DNA of 64,000 nt, taken from Rhopalosiphum padi (lineage: Eukaryota > Arthropoda > Insecta > Hemiptera > Aphididae). The DNA lies in contig NC_083597.1 in the NCBI RefSeq assembly GCF_020882245.1, forward strand, positions 16,960,581 to 17,024,580, in the 5' to 3' direction. How positions within the stretch are numbered: the stretch's first letter is position 1; each line of letters starts with the position of its first letter. A program made the translations under genes and the position numbers. The notes under the pieces were generated by a model. It saw only the letters and a list, made by a program, of their open reading frames with translations. It had not been told where the DNA came from and made no database searches. Shown here one piece after another: positions 12,120-25,600 of the stretch.

Positions 12120-12655
12120 ATATAGAGTGATTCACCAAACATGTTACTTCTTTATTTTAAACTTCTATTTTTTAAATAAAGAAGTCTCGGTTTTACTGTA
12201 ATTCTGTAAATAGATTTTAGGATGTATGAGGGCTAAAATGATTTTAAATTATAAGTAATTAATATTTAGCTATCAACATTTATACTAATTTTTATACAAA
12301 AATAGTCCAATAAAAAACACTAATCAAATATTACGTTTATTTTATACGTTTGTAAAACCATTTTTAAAGATTATCCTATAAACGTTTTAATAGTTACTTG
12401 TTCAAATATTTTAAATTTGGTACATCAACATTTTTAAAAAATATACCCACTAAATAATTTAAAATAAAAAAAATTATTTTCATTTGAAAAACAAAAGTTT
12501 GTATCGCCACAGACACACTTTATAGTAGTATAAAAAATCAAAGTATGATCTTAATATATATTTAAACATTTCAAAAATAATCTTAATACATTCATTATTA
12601 AATGAAAAACATGGAAAAATGGGGTTGAACAAGATTGGTGATCCTATTGGAATAT
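12120..12655. mobile_element. Terminal-inverted-repeat element, GATTCACCAA family, copy 2
   Basis: The left end is TATAGAGTGATTCACCAA at 12121. The right end near 12633-12652 (GATTGGTGATCCTATTGG) is its diverged inverse, giving about 535 bp. The interior contains AAGTTTGTATCGCCAC at about 12497-12512, the inverse of the block in copy 1. Relative to the ends, that block is therefore flipped between the two copies. There is no coding sequence. Confidence 0.5.
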
Positions 12656-12659
12656 ATAT

Positions 12660-15600
12660 ATTATATACACATACATTATTTAAGGATTCAACGGAGAATT
12701 GAATTAAAAAATTTTAATTAAATTAACCTCATAATAAGATAAAAATTTAAAACGAATTTCTATAACTATACTTCTTTGGCTATATATATATTATAAAGTA
12801 TACATACATGTACATATATTATTGCCCTAAAATATGTAGGTAACTATAACATATACATGTACATTGTACATTATTTAGGAATTCAACGAAGAATTTAATT
12901 AATAAACGAAAATTAACATAATAATAATATTTAGGATCTTTAAAATATAAATTCATAATATGTATATTATTTATTTACAACTAGACTTCGTAATATTTTA
13001 TTCAAAGCCATTGTGGAATGTTTAGAGAATTACGCCCTTATTGCTTATACCTCTTCATTATATGCAAGCTTATTTCGTGTAATGAAAAAAAAAACTATAA
13101 AATAAAACGAGTTTAGTTCGTCCGACAAAAATAAAAAAATTATAGCACAATAAACAACGGGAAAACACACACATACAATATTTAAAAGCATTAAAAAAAC
13201 ATATTTATAACCATTCAAACAACTCTTCTGCAGAATAACTGTTCTAATTTACAGAGGCAAGGCGGACAATATGCAATACAAATATTCACAACAGGTCAGA
13301 GGAGGTATTATTTAGTTTCTCCGAAACGGTCGTATATATAGGTTCAAACGTTTTTCTTATGAAGATTTTATTCAATGCTTTATAATAGTATTTATATAAC
13401 TAATGACTTTCGTCGCATTTAGAAGTTTTGTTTTAACTGCTAATAAACTATAGTAAGTTCATTCAAGATAAACACAGAAGAAATTTAATTTCTTAAGAAA
13501 ATTAATTATTATTCATTATTATTACTTTCTTGATTTTCGGGGTATCTCGAGCGAACCGAATATAGACCACGCGCATTCATATACGTATATCATCGTATTA
13601 TAACAAAATATTATTTATCTTATTTTTGTTATAGTAGTCGTACTATTATGTTCGTGATGGTATAATATGTAAAATAGCTTCCAGTTGATGAAATTTAAAG
13701 TTGTGAAGACAGTTTCGTTTAACACTAATCTGAATTTAATAACAACGATACAAAATATTACACAAGTATAGAATAATGTTTTTAGTCTTCCGCAGGACTT
13801 AGTTTGCATATAATATTATAAAAACTAAAAATTAATCAAAACAAATCGGCACAAAATGTTCAACAATTGTGTATAGAATGGTCATTAAAATTGAAAAATC
13901 TGTAGCATTATGGAATAAACTTTTCATTGTATACAATAATATACTTACAACAACACTATTGCAACATATATTATAATTTATATAAGTAATTTTAGCGATC
14001 AAATAACAATATAGTGAAATTAACGACACTATAAAATCTAATCATTTATACATATTTAACAATCACTTTGTGTTCATACGCTTTCCATTTCTATAAATGC
14101 CTATATACAATACATATATTTTTCGAGATATTTTTATGTATCGCACACTTTTAAGATGTATTGTTACAGCATACATCATAATCGTTACGCAACATTCGAT
14201 ACAGATGATTCGAATGATTCTTTTGTATTTGTATGTAAACGCAAAAAAAACTACTACCTACTAATAATATTAAATAACATCAAACCAAAGCAAAATAGAC
14301 CCACGTGTGTATTTCTATAGGATTTATCCTAAATATCTTAAAACCCTTACTAAAAATCTATACTGCATCATTTCAAAACGAATACGTTTAGAATTATAAT
14401 AATACATCATAAATCACATAATGTATATATATAGTTGTTTTTCACTGCAGTGTATCAGAAGTAATATTAATTAAAAATCGGGACAAATTTTTAACTCATA
14501 TTATACTTTAATTCTGTCTGTAGGTACGCGCAGATTACTATCGCCCGATCGAAAACATAATTATGATATATTATAAATATAATAATATGCACATTGCACA
14601 TATAATAACAGCGTGTGTTCACGATTTCGTACACACATACATTATACGTGTTTTGCGTTCTCTTTATTAGAACATTAACTACTTAAATTCATCAACAAAT
14701 ATATTTATATATTTAGGTCATTAAGCACAATAGTTATAATAATTATTATAATTATGGTTTGAGGTTAATATCAAACAAATCAACAGCTTTAATGGAAGAT
14801 TCACATTCGTGATTAAACTTGGTTGTGGACAAAAAAAAAACACAATTTAATTTTTTTAATTTATCGATTTTACGTTTGTCGTCATTGTTGATTAAGCAAT
14901 GCAAGTACTCGATCGTCGTTGTAAATCGACCGGAAGAGACGTTTATTATTTTTCATAAACACCACAGAGGATCTAGAGGACTTATCGATAGGCTGGTATA
15001 CAATAATAATATATTTATTAATTATTATTTACGTCGGTCATACCATCAAGAAAGGTCAAGAAGCCGTAATTATGAACACTTTATTATTACGCAGACGAAA
15101 TATACATTTCGACATGTGAACTGAGCGCGTAACGGGTTATGGTTATAATTTCAGTTCAGTTATATTCCTCGGTTTCGCATTATAACAGTTTATAATCATA
15201 TACATATAATATATTATACCCGTACGTTATACGTTATTATCGTTATGATTTTCATAGTTTCGAATTTTTTTATTATTATTATTTCATTATTTTAATGTTT
15301 GGTTTTGTTTTGTTTATATTTTTTTTCGCCGGGTCTATGACGACCTTCCCGTCCAGCACGCGCATGCTGCCAACTCGACCACATCCTCAACAGTGTGTAT
15401 AATATTATAATAAACAGAACGCTTGTTTTGTATTTAAAAAAGCGTAACATAATAATACAACACTACCGCGTGATAAAAATACCGAATGTGACGCATATGA
15501 TGTGTCTTGGGTTGTTTGAAAAAAACCCACACATCAGCCTTTGATCTTGAAATGTCGTGTGGGATAAAGTTAATAAGTGTATTACAAAGTAAAGCATAGT

Positions 15601-17580
15601 ATCACAATAGTAAGATTTGCTGATGCGAGCTAAATGAATAATCTCGTGTAGCTCGATATAATATTTAAAATTTAAAATTCGAATAATATAATTGACCATC
15701 CCCGCTTAAAATATGCATATTATTTTTTGCATTGCCATGTCTCCATATGCTGAATTATATCATTATTCTGTATTAACTATTGTCTGTTAGTTGTCATTGA
15801 AGCCATCATTATCGAATGAAATATTTACGAACGAAATGTAGATTTACTACAACCTATCCTAACTCCTAAGTATTAACAATTATCATATAGCAAAGGATAT
15901 AGCGCCTGTTGTAATGCTATTCTATCCATTATATATAGCTATTGTTAATTCTAAAATTAATAATGCTAATCTAGTAAGTCAATGATGAAAAAATTAAAAA
16001 TAGATAAAAATTATTATTACTAGAATAAAATATAGAAGATATATTTATTGCCCGCTTAAATAGAAAACTAGTTGAATTAAAAGAAAAGAATTTAATATAG
16101 GAACATTAGGAACCATAAAAAAATCGTTATTACAACAGGTACATTTGTTATGTCCGTATTTTTAAGTCTAGTACATAATTTAACATCCAAAAATAAAATT
16201 TCTACCAGTGGCCATACAAATATGAGAGTATATAATAACCGATAATATTATATTAACTTACACTATCCAAGTTGCTGCCAAAAATTTTTACATAATCTAT
16301 TGATAATTACATGTTACATAGCTTATAAACATTTGGTTATAACGACGTATAACTTTTCGTCAAAATAAATTCAAATGTAAACGAATAAAAATATTAAACA
16401 AATACGTTATAATATGTTGGAATCGGTAGTTGTCTAAAACTCTTTTTTACTGACTTCAGCAAACATCGTGCTTATCCACTAAGTGTAATTCTATTACAGT
16501 TTTTGGGAAATACCTGCTTTGATTCCTAATCAAAAGTTAGAACAAAAATGTTGTAGGTAACTATTAATTATAATTTTATAAATTTTTAATTTGTACTGTG
16601 GTTGTTTTTTGCCCTAGTAAACTCTCACCAAATTTATTTTACTCCAAGCATGTTAGGCTAGGTATATCCGTATTAATTTCTAAGACTCAAATATTATATT
16701 TGGTTCTAAAAATAATTTCATCACAACTTTTTAAAAATTACACAGTAATACTGCTAGCACCTGTAAGGTACCAAATACCAATACATATATAAATAATAGG
16801 TAGTTTCAATAAAAGTGAATGTACGTCGTCTAAATGCATTTAATACGAGTTGGTTGTAAAAGGTTACAACTTGCATAGTATTACAAAACTAAAACAACTT
16901 ATAAAAGGCAGATAATTATGCAATAGATTTTACAATATTTAAATGCATAAAAAAATATTCTTCGTTTTTCATTGTTAAAATTAGTTAAATAAACTAACAA
17001 GTATAATATAGAATACATACGTTAATTAGTATGTACAAAATATATATATATAAGTATATATGAATACTATAATTGTAAAATAACAATATAGCATACATAA
17101 AAATCGACAATAATAAGTATACACATTAATTGATAAACTAATTTTAAATTACTTTAGATAATTAATTATCTGTAATACTTTAAATTAAATTAAATGGTTT
17201 GCTGAAGTCACAATTTTCAAAAAACGTTTTATTCTACAACAATTTAAAAAACAGTTTCATAGTTAATTTATGGACTTAACATTGTTTTATTTTTATCGAT
17301 ATAATTCAAATATGTTTAAGTACTACTTACTTGTCTTAATACGCATAATAAGAAATATCAAATAACAACTATTGAATTATGAATTCTTTACATAAATTAT
17401 AATTTTAATAAAAAAAAATATATGAATTTACTATATAGTTTGAATTGTACCTATATAACAGAACCTACACAAAACGAAACACATGCGTGTAACTATAAAA
17501 TTGATTTTTCGATTAATAAATACTTCAGTTGCGTTAAAGGTCAATATGCATAAACGTTGACAACAAACGTTTTAAGTAGC
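12660..17580. other. AT-rich non-coding DNA, nothing firm
   Basis: Short frames here (13615-13809, 13832-14029, 14819-15124, 15463-15699) are dominated by Tyr, Ile, Asn, Phe and Lys codons and lack splice or start context. Bases 15320-15390 are briefly GC-richer. No RNA genes were recognised. Confidence 0.4.
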
Positions 17581-17767
17581 CAGAGGTCATAAATTAACAC
17601 TGCATTATATCTCCAAAGCCTAGAGGGATTATCGTAATAGCTTGGTATTATAAAATGTGGGGCGTAGGTGAAATGATCCTATTGTGCATTACTACATTGG
17701 CTGTATGCCAAATGTTACATTTTTACATTAGGCAGACTTTTTACAGGCATGTACGATGTATGCGTAC

Positions 17768-17787
17768 ATAATAATAATAATAATAAG
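17768..17787. repeat. AAT trinucleotide microsatellite
   Basis: About six tandem ATA/AAT units. Confidence 0.75.
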
Positions 17788-17912
17788 AATTGTTATTATT
17801 ATTTTTTTAATACGGTGCATTTAATTCTGCAGATGTTACAAATAGCTGGTAACCGATCAATTTAAGACAGGAAACAAAATTAATAGGACCGGGCGCTCGG
17901 AACACATATGAT

Positions 17913-17937
17913 ATAATAATAATAATAATAATAATAA
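17913..17937. repeat. AAT trinucleotide microsatellite
   Basis: About eight tandem TAA/AAT units. Confidence 0.85.
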
Positions 17938-17939
17938 AA

Positions 17940-19380
17940 ATAGTTAAATCATATTATGCTGTACTGGATAAGCAGAACCAGTCTTTAGACTGGGCGAAAG
18001 TGACCGCGTGCACCAGATTAACCACGGTAGGTTATGTGGTCCGCCCTCTTACTCGGGGGTCATCTTTGGGTGACCTTTTGTACTGGTGAAATCGTATTCA
18101 CGATTCAGATTTATCAGTAAAAACAATTGCATAATGAAATGCGACGTAGCCTATAAGGGAGAAAAACAGGGAGAGAGAAATGTTGACTGGACGATGGCCA
18201 GAGATAGACAGCCAAGACGATGCTGACGTGACTGTATATCAAGTCGAATAAACATAATTATTTCAGATCAAAACTGAACTGCACATGAACTTAAAAATTA
18301 ATTACAACCGTACTTAAACATTTTTATGAAAATCACGAATCTGATTGGAATTTTAGTTGAATGCGTACTAATTCATTTTGGGTACTTTCGAGCTGCCTTA
18401 AGAAAGTAAACTCTACCACTATCTTCGATGAAACACGAATATTTCTACGAATTAATTACTAGGCTAAAACAATTTGATATAATATAATAATAATAGTTTT
18501 AACATCAAAAATGATTAGTATAGATTCATTGTACGAATATACACAGATAAACCTAATTTATTCTTATAATACTAATAAAGTACTTTTTTATTTATCGTTT
18601 GAACCAAACACTTTAACTTGAAGAATTATAACAATATTTTTATCAAAATAATATTGAACGTTCATTATTACGATCATTTTTATGGTCATAACAATTTAAA
18701 TACCTGCTTAAAACTTTCAATCTAATCAAAAATGAACATAATATAGATACTATTTGAATTGGGTAGAATACTCTACAAAAGTGAAAATGAACAAATATTG
18801 TAATATTACCATGCGCGGATAGTTTTTCTATTTATAATATTGTACATAAACAATCTCCCGAAATTTCTAACATTCGATTGACGGGTTACAGAAACTAAGA
18901 CCGACCATATGCGAAGACCGCCGACTACATAAATCAACAGTTTTTCAAGGTTATATGCAGAGAAAAAAGCTACAAGAGTTACGTCATACGTATACACGGG
19001 TGTTGCAATAGAAATTAATGGTTCCCAGTTCTTTGAACGTGTACGCGCGATTTATCTTCCTAACGAGAGTTTTGGAGAAAAAAATCCGGATTGTTTTTGA
19101 TTTTATTTATTTTTTAAACTGTCCTACCAAGGACGGATTTTAACGCGATATCAATGACTGGGATCCCGTATACCCGTGTTATTGAAAAAAAAATCAGATC
19201 TGAATAGGATTGGAATGATAAATACCGGTTTTGAGCACGTTTGGCCATATAGGGAAACAGCAAGGGCCAAGGACCTCTTTAAACACCGATGGACTTGAAT
19301 TTTTTCTTCTGTTCATATGATAATTCTCATAAGGTATAACTTTACGGAAGATGAGGAAGGATGTCTATACACACATTGCA
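17940..19380. other. Mixed-composition non-coding DNA
   Basis: Bases 17980-18240 and 18860-19310 are less AT-rich than the surroundings, without a convincing frame. They may be old repeat sequence or regulatory DNA. Confidence 0.3.
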
Positions 19381-19390
19381 CACATATTAG

Positions 19391-19409
19391 ATATATATAT
19401 ATATATATA
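19391..19409. repeat. TA dinucleotide microsatellite
   Basis: Uninterrupted AT repeats of about 19 bp. Confidence 0.8.
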
Positions 19410-22200
19410 CATTTACGCACAACTAATATATTATTATTATATACTATACATCACTTTTAAATTACAATTTAAAAACTGGCTAATACAGTAATGCAATCCA
19501 TAGCTTCATGACATGATTAAACTACGTACATATAAAAATTAAAACACTATTTCGTAACACTGAATTGTTTAATACTTCAATGAAAGATTTTTTTTTTGTT
19601 TATTGAAATTGAAATTCAATTATAAATACTGTAGAAGACCAGTTATGTCATGATTCGTCATGATATAAAAAATAAAAATCGTATAAATTATGTGTTCTCA
19701 GCATGAAAAGTTCATTGATTGAACTGGTTACTTTAAACCATATTAGGCAACTACACAACCACAGTTCTCAACACGGTCATCGGTCAATTTAATTCACATT
19801 TCGTCATTTTTCAACAGATTTCGTGCGAATTGTATTTCATTACAAAAATATTTCTGTTTTTTATTTTATTATTAGTTTTTATAGGTACTAATAATCCACT
19901 ACCATACGATATACAATATACATATTATTATGCATTATATAAGATTAAAATTAAAATTTGTATGTATAATATATGTTATACACACATCCCATTGTTATAT
20001 TTATATTCGATGATAAACTTATTTACCATCTACTTTCCGTAATAATTGAAACTAGCCAGAGCTTGTTCATGCGACGGTGTACATGTATTCATAATAACTA
20101 TGATTTACGACATAAAAATTGGTTTCTCTGATTCCTTCGTGTATTTATATTATACCTACCTGCACATACCTACCTATACATGCAGCAATTTCAATAAAAT
20201 CACATCGGCATTCTCAACAGTAGTCATGCTGTATTTAAGATAACTATATACTTGGTCACTAAGGTACAGAATACCAACACTACAACGGTCAGCGATTCCA
20301 TAATTATACAACATTATAGTCTATGACCTATGTACATTATAAAGTACATGTGTACACCAATACAGCAGTAATCCAACGTAGTTTCAAGTCAAGCCGAGAC
20401 CCAAAACTTCCCAGATAATCCATTCGAGAAGTTAATGTCCCACAAGATTACACGGGTAACGCCCCAACAGCTATATAATGAATAACCACAACATAATAAA
20501 ATGTAGTAAAACTGATATGTGTACTTACTGCACACATACAAATTACTACGTTAATACATGTATGCAATGTTAAAATCATTATCAGCAATTTAATAATACA
20601 TGTACTTACATCAATAATGTTTTTTAGTTGTATAATAGAGCACCCATATTATGGCTACATATACATTTTGGACAAGTCAAGTAAATAAATTAATCATAAA
20701 CGGTTAAAATTATTTTTTGATTGCAATTACATTGTACAAATTGGTAACTAATAGGAAAATTAATTACGATTTAAAAACCGCACGATACGAGATACTGTTG
20801 CGGATACGAAGGGTAAGCAGTGTTTCGCTTCGCTGACTTCAGACTAACAACGCAGCATATTGTATAATTATTTGAAATTTGAAAGCAACGATAAATCATT
20901 AATGATTCTTAGCGAAGCTAGGATTATGATTATATTTATGTTTATAACAAACATACTAACAATATAAAAAAACAACTATAAAAAAAGAATTTATAATTGA
21001 ACATTTTGGAAATATATTATTATATTTAACTATTAAGGTATATGGTTTGATTAAAATACTATTTTAAGAATCCGAATTGGTAAGGTTAAAACTAACAACG
21101 TTTTTACAGTTTCGTAATTAAAATTAATAGAAAATTCTAAAATTGCATTTCGATCAACTTTTAAATTTATTAAAAACCTATTTAAAACATTTTAACACTA
21201 CTATGTATCTACAATAATTATAACATACACAAAAATAAATAAACACAACATCTAGATAAGAATTTAAATAATAATATAACATGCCAGCCAACAAAGATCA
21301 CCTAAAATATCACGATATTAAAGTAGTATTTCAAGCGTTAAATATCAGCTTAATTACAAACCTAAAAACTACCAATATAAAATCGTGACTAGTGTTTAAT
21401 TTCAATTGAGGTGTCCCCGATTAATTAAGAACCTACGACAACGATGTATACATAAACATTAACAATATACTAATATTAAAAATAATATCCCGAGGATAAC
21501 ATAAATAATAAAAAATAAATTAGGACAATTAGGTACACGATCGGTCACATTAAACAAATATATGTAATCTGAATAATCTGATTTTATAAAATTGTTTTTA
21601 AGCACTTTCTTTTAAAACTATTTAAAAAAAAAACATGAAAATTAAGTTTCAGTAACAAATAACAATATTATTCGATTAGGTTTGTTACAATATTTACATA
21701 AATATTTAGTGGTAATCAATTAAAAATAAATATAAATAATTTTGTTATATCTTTCTACCAAAATTGAGTTTATAGTAATCATAAACTAAAAGTTGATTCA
21801 ATATATAGTGTCGATTATAGTGTGACAAATTTTTATAATAAATGCACGTGAATTGTAACCCAAAATACAATTAACTCAGAAGTTTAATTAGCATTTTAAA
21901 AATTAAAATATATACATTGGATTATTGGAAAACCTAATCACGTATTTTTTTAATAAGAGTTTGAAACTGCTTATTATTAAAACTTATTACGATCAAATAA
22001 AGAATAATAAATAAATAAATAACACATTTTAAAAGATAGTCTGTATTCTATAGTTTGAATATCTCAAGTGTATAAATAATAAATACGATATAATATAACA
22101 CTAATCGTACTTAGGTACTACATAATAAAATAATAAACCCATAATGCTTTGTTACTTTCTCACACTGCACGTTCGATGTCCACGTCAATAGTAGTTTTAT
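19410..22200. other. AT-rich non-coding DNA, nothing recognised
   Basis: No coding-like frame was seen. A small inverted motif around TTCGCTTCGCTGA (20822-20834) and TTAGCGAAGCTA (20909-20920) is the only local structure noticed. Confidence 0.4.
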
Positions 22201-22233
22201 AGTTCATAGCAATGTCAACATATTATTATTACT

Positions 22234-22250
22234 ATTTTTTATTATTGTTA

Positions 22251-22294
<44 letters not shown>
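22234..22294. repeat. TTA trinucleotide microsatellite
   Basis: A long TTA/ATT/TTG-interrupted run, followed by a second short ATT run near 22370. The leucine/tyrosine-only frame across it is a repeat artefact. Confidence 0.9.
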
Positions 22295-22429
22295 TAACCG
22301 ACAAGAGAAAAACGACGAGCAGTACATGCACCACATGCACCACCTACATGTTGTTATAGGTTTATATTTTATTATTATTATTTTTTACGTTCAAGTTGAG
22401 AAGGGTAATGGAACATAAACCGTAACGGA

Positions 22430-22600
22430 TTGTCTAGTTTTAATTAACTCCTTGCAGGGGTGAGGAACTCGGATACGACGTGACTTCCCGGTTCGTCTTG
22501 GGAGCCAATTCATTAGAGAAAGAGACCGCTGCGGGCAGACCGGGCAGCTACATAATACTACCGCAGCGACCCAGATGCCAGAGTACTTCAGTGACGACCA
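22430..22600. other. Small GC-rich island
   Basis: About 170 bp at near-balanced composition (for example 22455-22580) inside very AT-rich DNA. Stops occur in all frames that I checked by eye. A conserved regulatory segment or old repeat is possible. Confidence 0.3.
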
Positions 22601-25600
22601 ATGTCTATGATATTAATAATTATTATAATGTATATTATATATTGTTATAAAAGTACTATAGCCTAAATAGGTACCCATGGCGTTTTTTCTCTTGAAGCAT
22701 ATTATGTATACTATATATAACACCACATGTGCATGCGAGTATGCGACCTATGAATTTCAACTTAGTATTTTAAGATGGATTTTGCAATAGCCGCACAATA
22801 TCATCACCGCTATTGGTTCGGCCTAGCCCAACAGTGAAAGTGTGTGTGTATGTGTTGTACTGAGAGAGAAAATAATACCAACGACATTTGGCAAAATTTC
22901 ACTCTGTTTACGAGATATATACCATGCGTACACGCAGCAACGTTATAATAATATATAGTTGTCAAGAAAAGAAGAATTATTATAATACAATACAAAAAAA
23001 AAGAAATAAAATTGCATTATTTAAAACGTAGGTACACTTTACACAGTCTCAACACAACATTTTGTTCTTTTAGCGTTATTTGTTTGATCGTCAAATTATC
23101 AACCATATAAAGTGGCAGATACAACGACTGCAACAAGTTTTCTAAACCTAATTAAATCAGTTTGATTCAACTAAATGCATAAGTAACTGGAATCATCTGG
23201 CCCAATATTGGGAAAAAACCTTTTTGATTAAAAATTATTATTATTATTGCTTAAAACGATTGATATAATTCAATAAATATGCATTTGTCGAGTTTGTGAA
23301 TTTTTCTACACTTAATAAATCATCATTAAAATAAATACAATTTTACTTTAAAAAAAAAATTAGTTAATGAAATTAACCATACTCCGTGAATAATAATTCA
23401 ATCATTGTCCATGGTTCATTGTGTATAGCTTTAATTTAATTAATTGCAAAATATATTTTCAATTTTGTATTATATCATACATACCTATATGCAATATACA
23501 TATACATATATTATAATGACTCATATAGTCAAATTCTAGAAAAATTAAAAAAATATATATCGATGAATTCAGTGTGTGAATGTATGTTGATTAAAATGAG
23601 TTTTAAATTGAAGATATAATCTTTATAAAGTTTAATCATCGGTTAGTTGATTATAGTTGTTTTGCTCAATATATTGCCACCTGGATATACTATATTTTGA
23701 AAAGTACTACAAAATCACATATAAATAACAATTATATTATGATAGATCATATATTATATTGAGACATGTCGTTATTCGGTGTTCCGTGACTTATTGAAAC
23801 ATGATATACCGTATTTGATTCCATACCAGCGCAATTTAAAAAAAAAAACTATTATAACTATAATAACTACTAAAAAGTCCCCTTTATTTTATAGACAAAC
23901 ACTACCGAAATAAATGCTCAATACTCGAGTACTCCCTATTACCAAATCCATCAATAAATGTATAATTTATTAAGAAAAACAGCAATCGACACTTCGCAAG
24001 ACGTTCATAATCGTAAATCACTCATTTTGACCAACTATATGTGAGGCATGCAGTGTATAACAATACGTTTTAGCTAGTATGGATGCGGAAAATACAACTC
24101 AAAAGCCTTTTACATTTTAGGAAACAACTTTTTTTTTACAGTAAAAACCAATCTACTGATTTTCGGAAAAAAAAACAAATTATGTCGTTATTTTTAATTA
24201 TTAATTACTAAATTTGTGCATAAATATATATAACTAATGAAGACGTCTTAAATCTAGTTAATAATCATTCTAATAGAGATAAATACATGAAGTAGAAGAA
24301 CTTTTCTGAAACCCGTACAACTATATAAATGTGTCGAACACTATTTTGTAGAAATCGTTGTTATACTTTTACACACAAAGTAACAATAGTATCTGCATCA
24401 TAATAAATAATAATCATGATAACAATTAACGTATATTAATTTAAAATGACATGTTATCAGTTTCGCCTAGTCTATTTTTGGAGGATTAGATGAAATTGTA
24501 CTGAAATTTTAGATCAGGTGATTAAACGAGGGGATAGTCTGTTGTAAAATTGTTTGTAAAATGTTTTTGCTCCAAATAAGCTTGATTAGTGCGATTTGTA
24601 AATGAAAAATGCTATTTTAAAGTTGAATATTTATTTTTAATGTAAATAATACGTTCATAAATCTTCAACATACATGAAGCAATTATTATTGAACACGACA
24701 TTTAAAAATATAAGATTTTTTCAATTTTCTACGAAAATAATTGTAATTCTTAATAGGATTAGGTTAATAAATTAGATTTTGAGATGTTACTAACATTTTA
24801 GTGCCAACTTCGTGTATCAATTCAAAAATTCACTATAATATAATATAGCAATTATATATTTAATTATTTTTAAGATGATTCACTAATATCGAAATTTTTA
24901 TTTTATTCTTATTTTCATATAAAATACACAATCTATACAATTAAGCATAGTAAGTATATGTGAGATAGAAGAACATTATTGAGGTTGCGTGATTATAAGA
25001 AGTCACCCATTGGCGACATTTAGCTTAAAATAAATATTAATATTATGATTTTATATATTTATAATTTTTTTTTATATTATACTCAAAGTGCGATGCTTTG
25101 AAAATGACATATCAATCCCTTACCGAGAGTTGTGTAAGTATATACCTACTGTATTGAAAATCGTAGTTAATGAGGAATCCCGAGTTTTGACTTACCTAAA
25201 ACACACAAACAAATTATGGTTAAATATTTGTACAACTCAAAACTTTAATACGTTAGTAAGCATAGTAAAAACATTATAATACCAAGTAAAAAATAATAAA
25301 TATTATAGAATTTCATGGAGATTCTGTGAATTATAATACGCTTTAAAATTCAAATCAGACGGTCAACGTTTTTTAAATAAATATTTTTTTTTAACATCTG
25401 TGTGTTCAAGCTATTTTTAAGAGAACAAATATTGTTAAAATAAACTTAAAATTACATTGTTATTTAAAAATATGTCGAAACATCTCTTTTAATGTTTGCT
25501 AAAATTAAATATTTATTTTATTCCATCATATTATCATGCATAAGACTATAACATTTTATTAGAATTTATAATATTTAAAAATATAATTTTTTTGTAGATA

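Noticed and set aside
22212..22418. Leucine-rich open frame
   Set aside because: It is a translation of the TTA microsatellite and has no other coding evidence.
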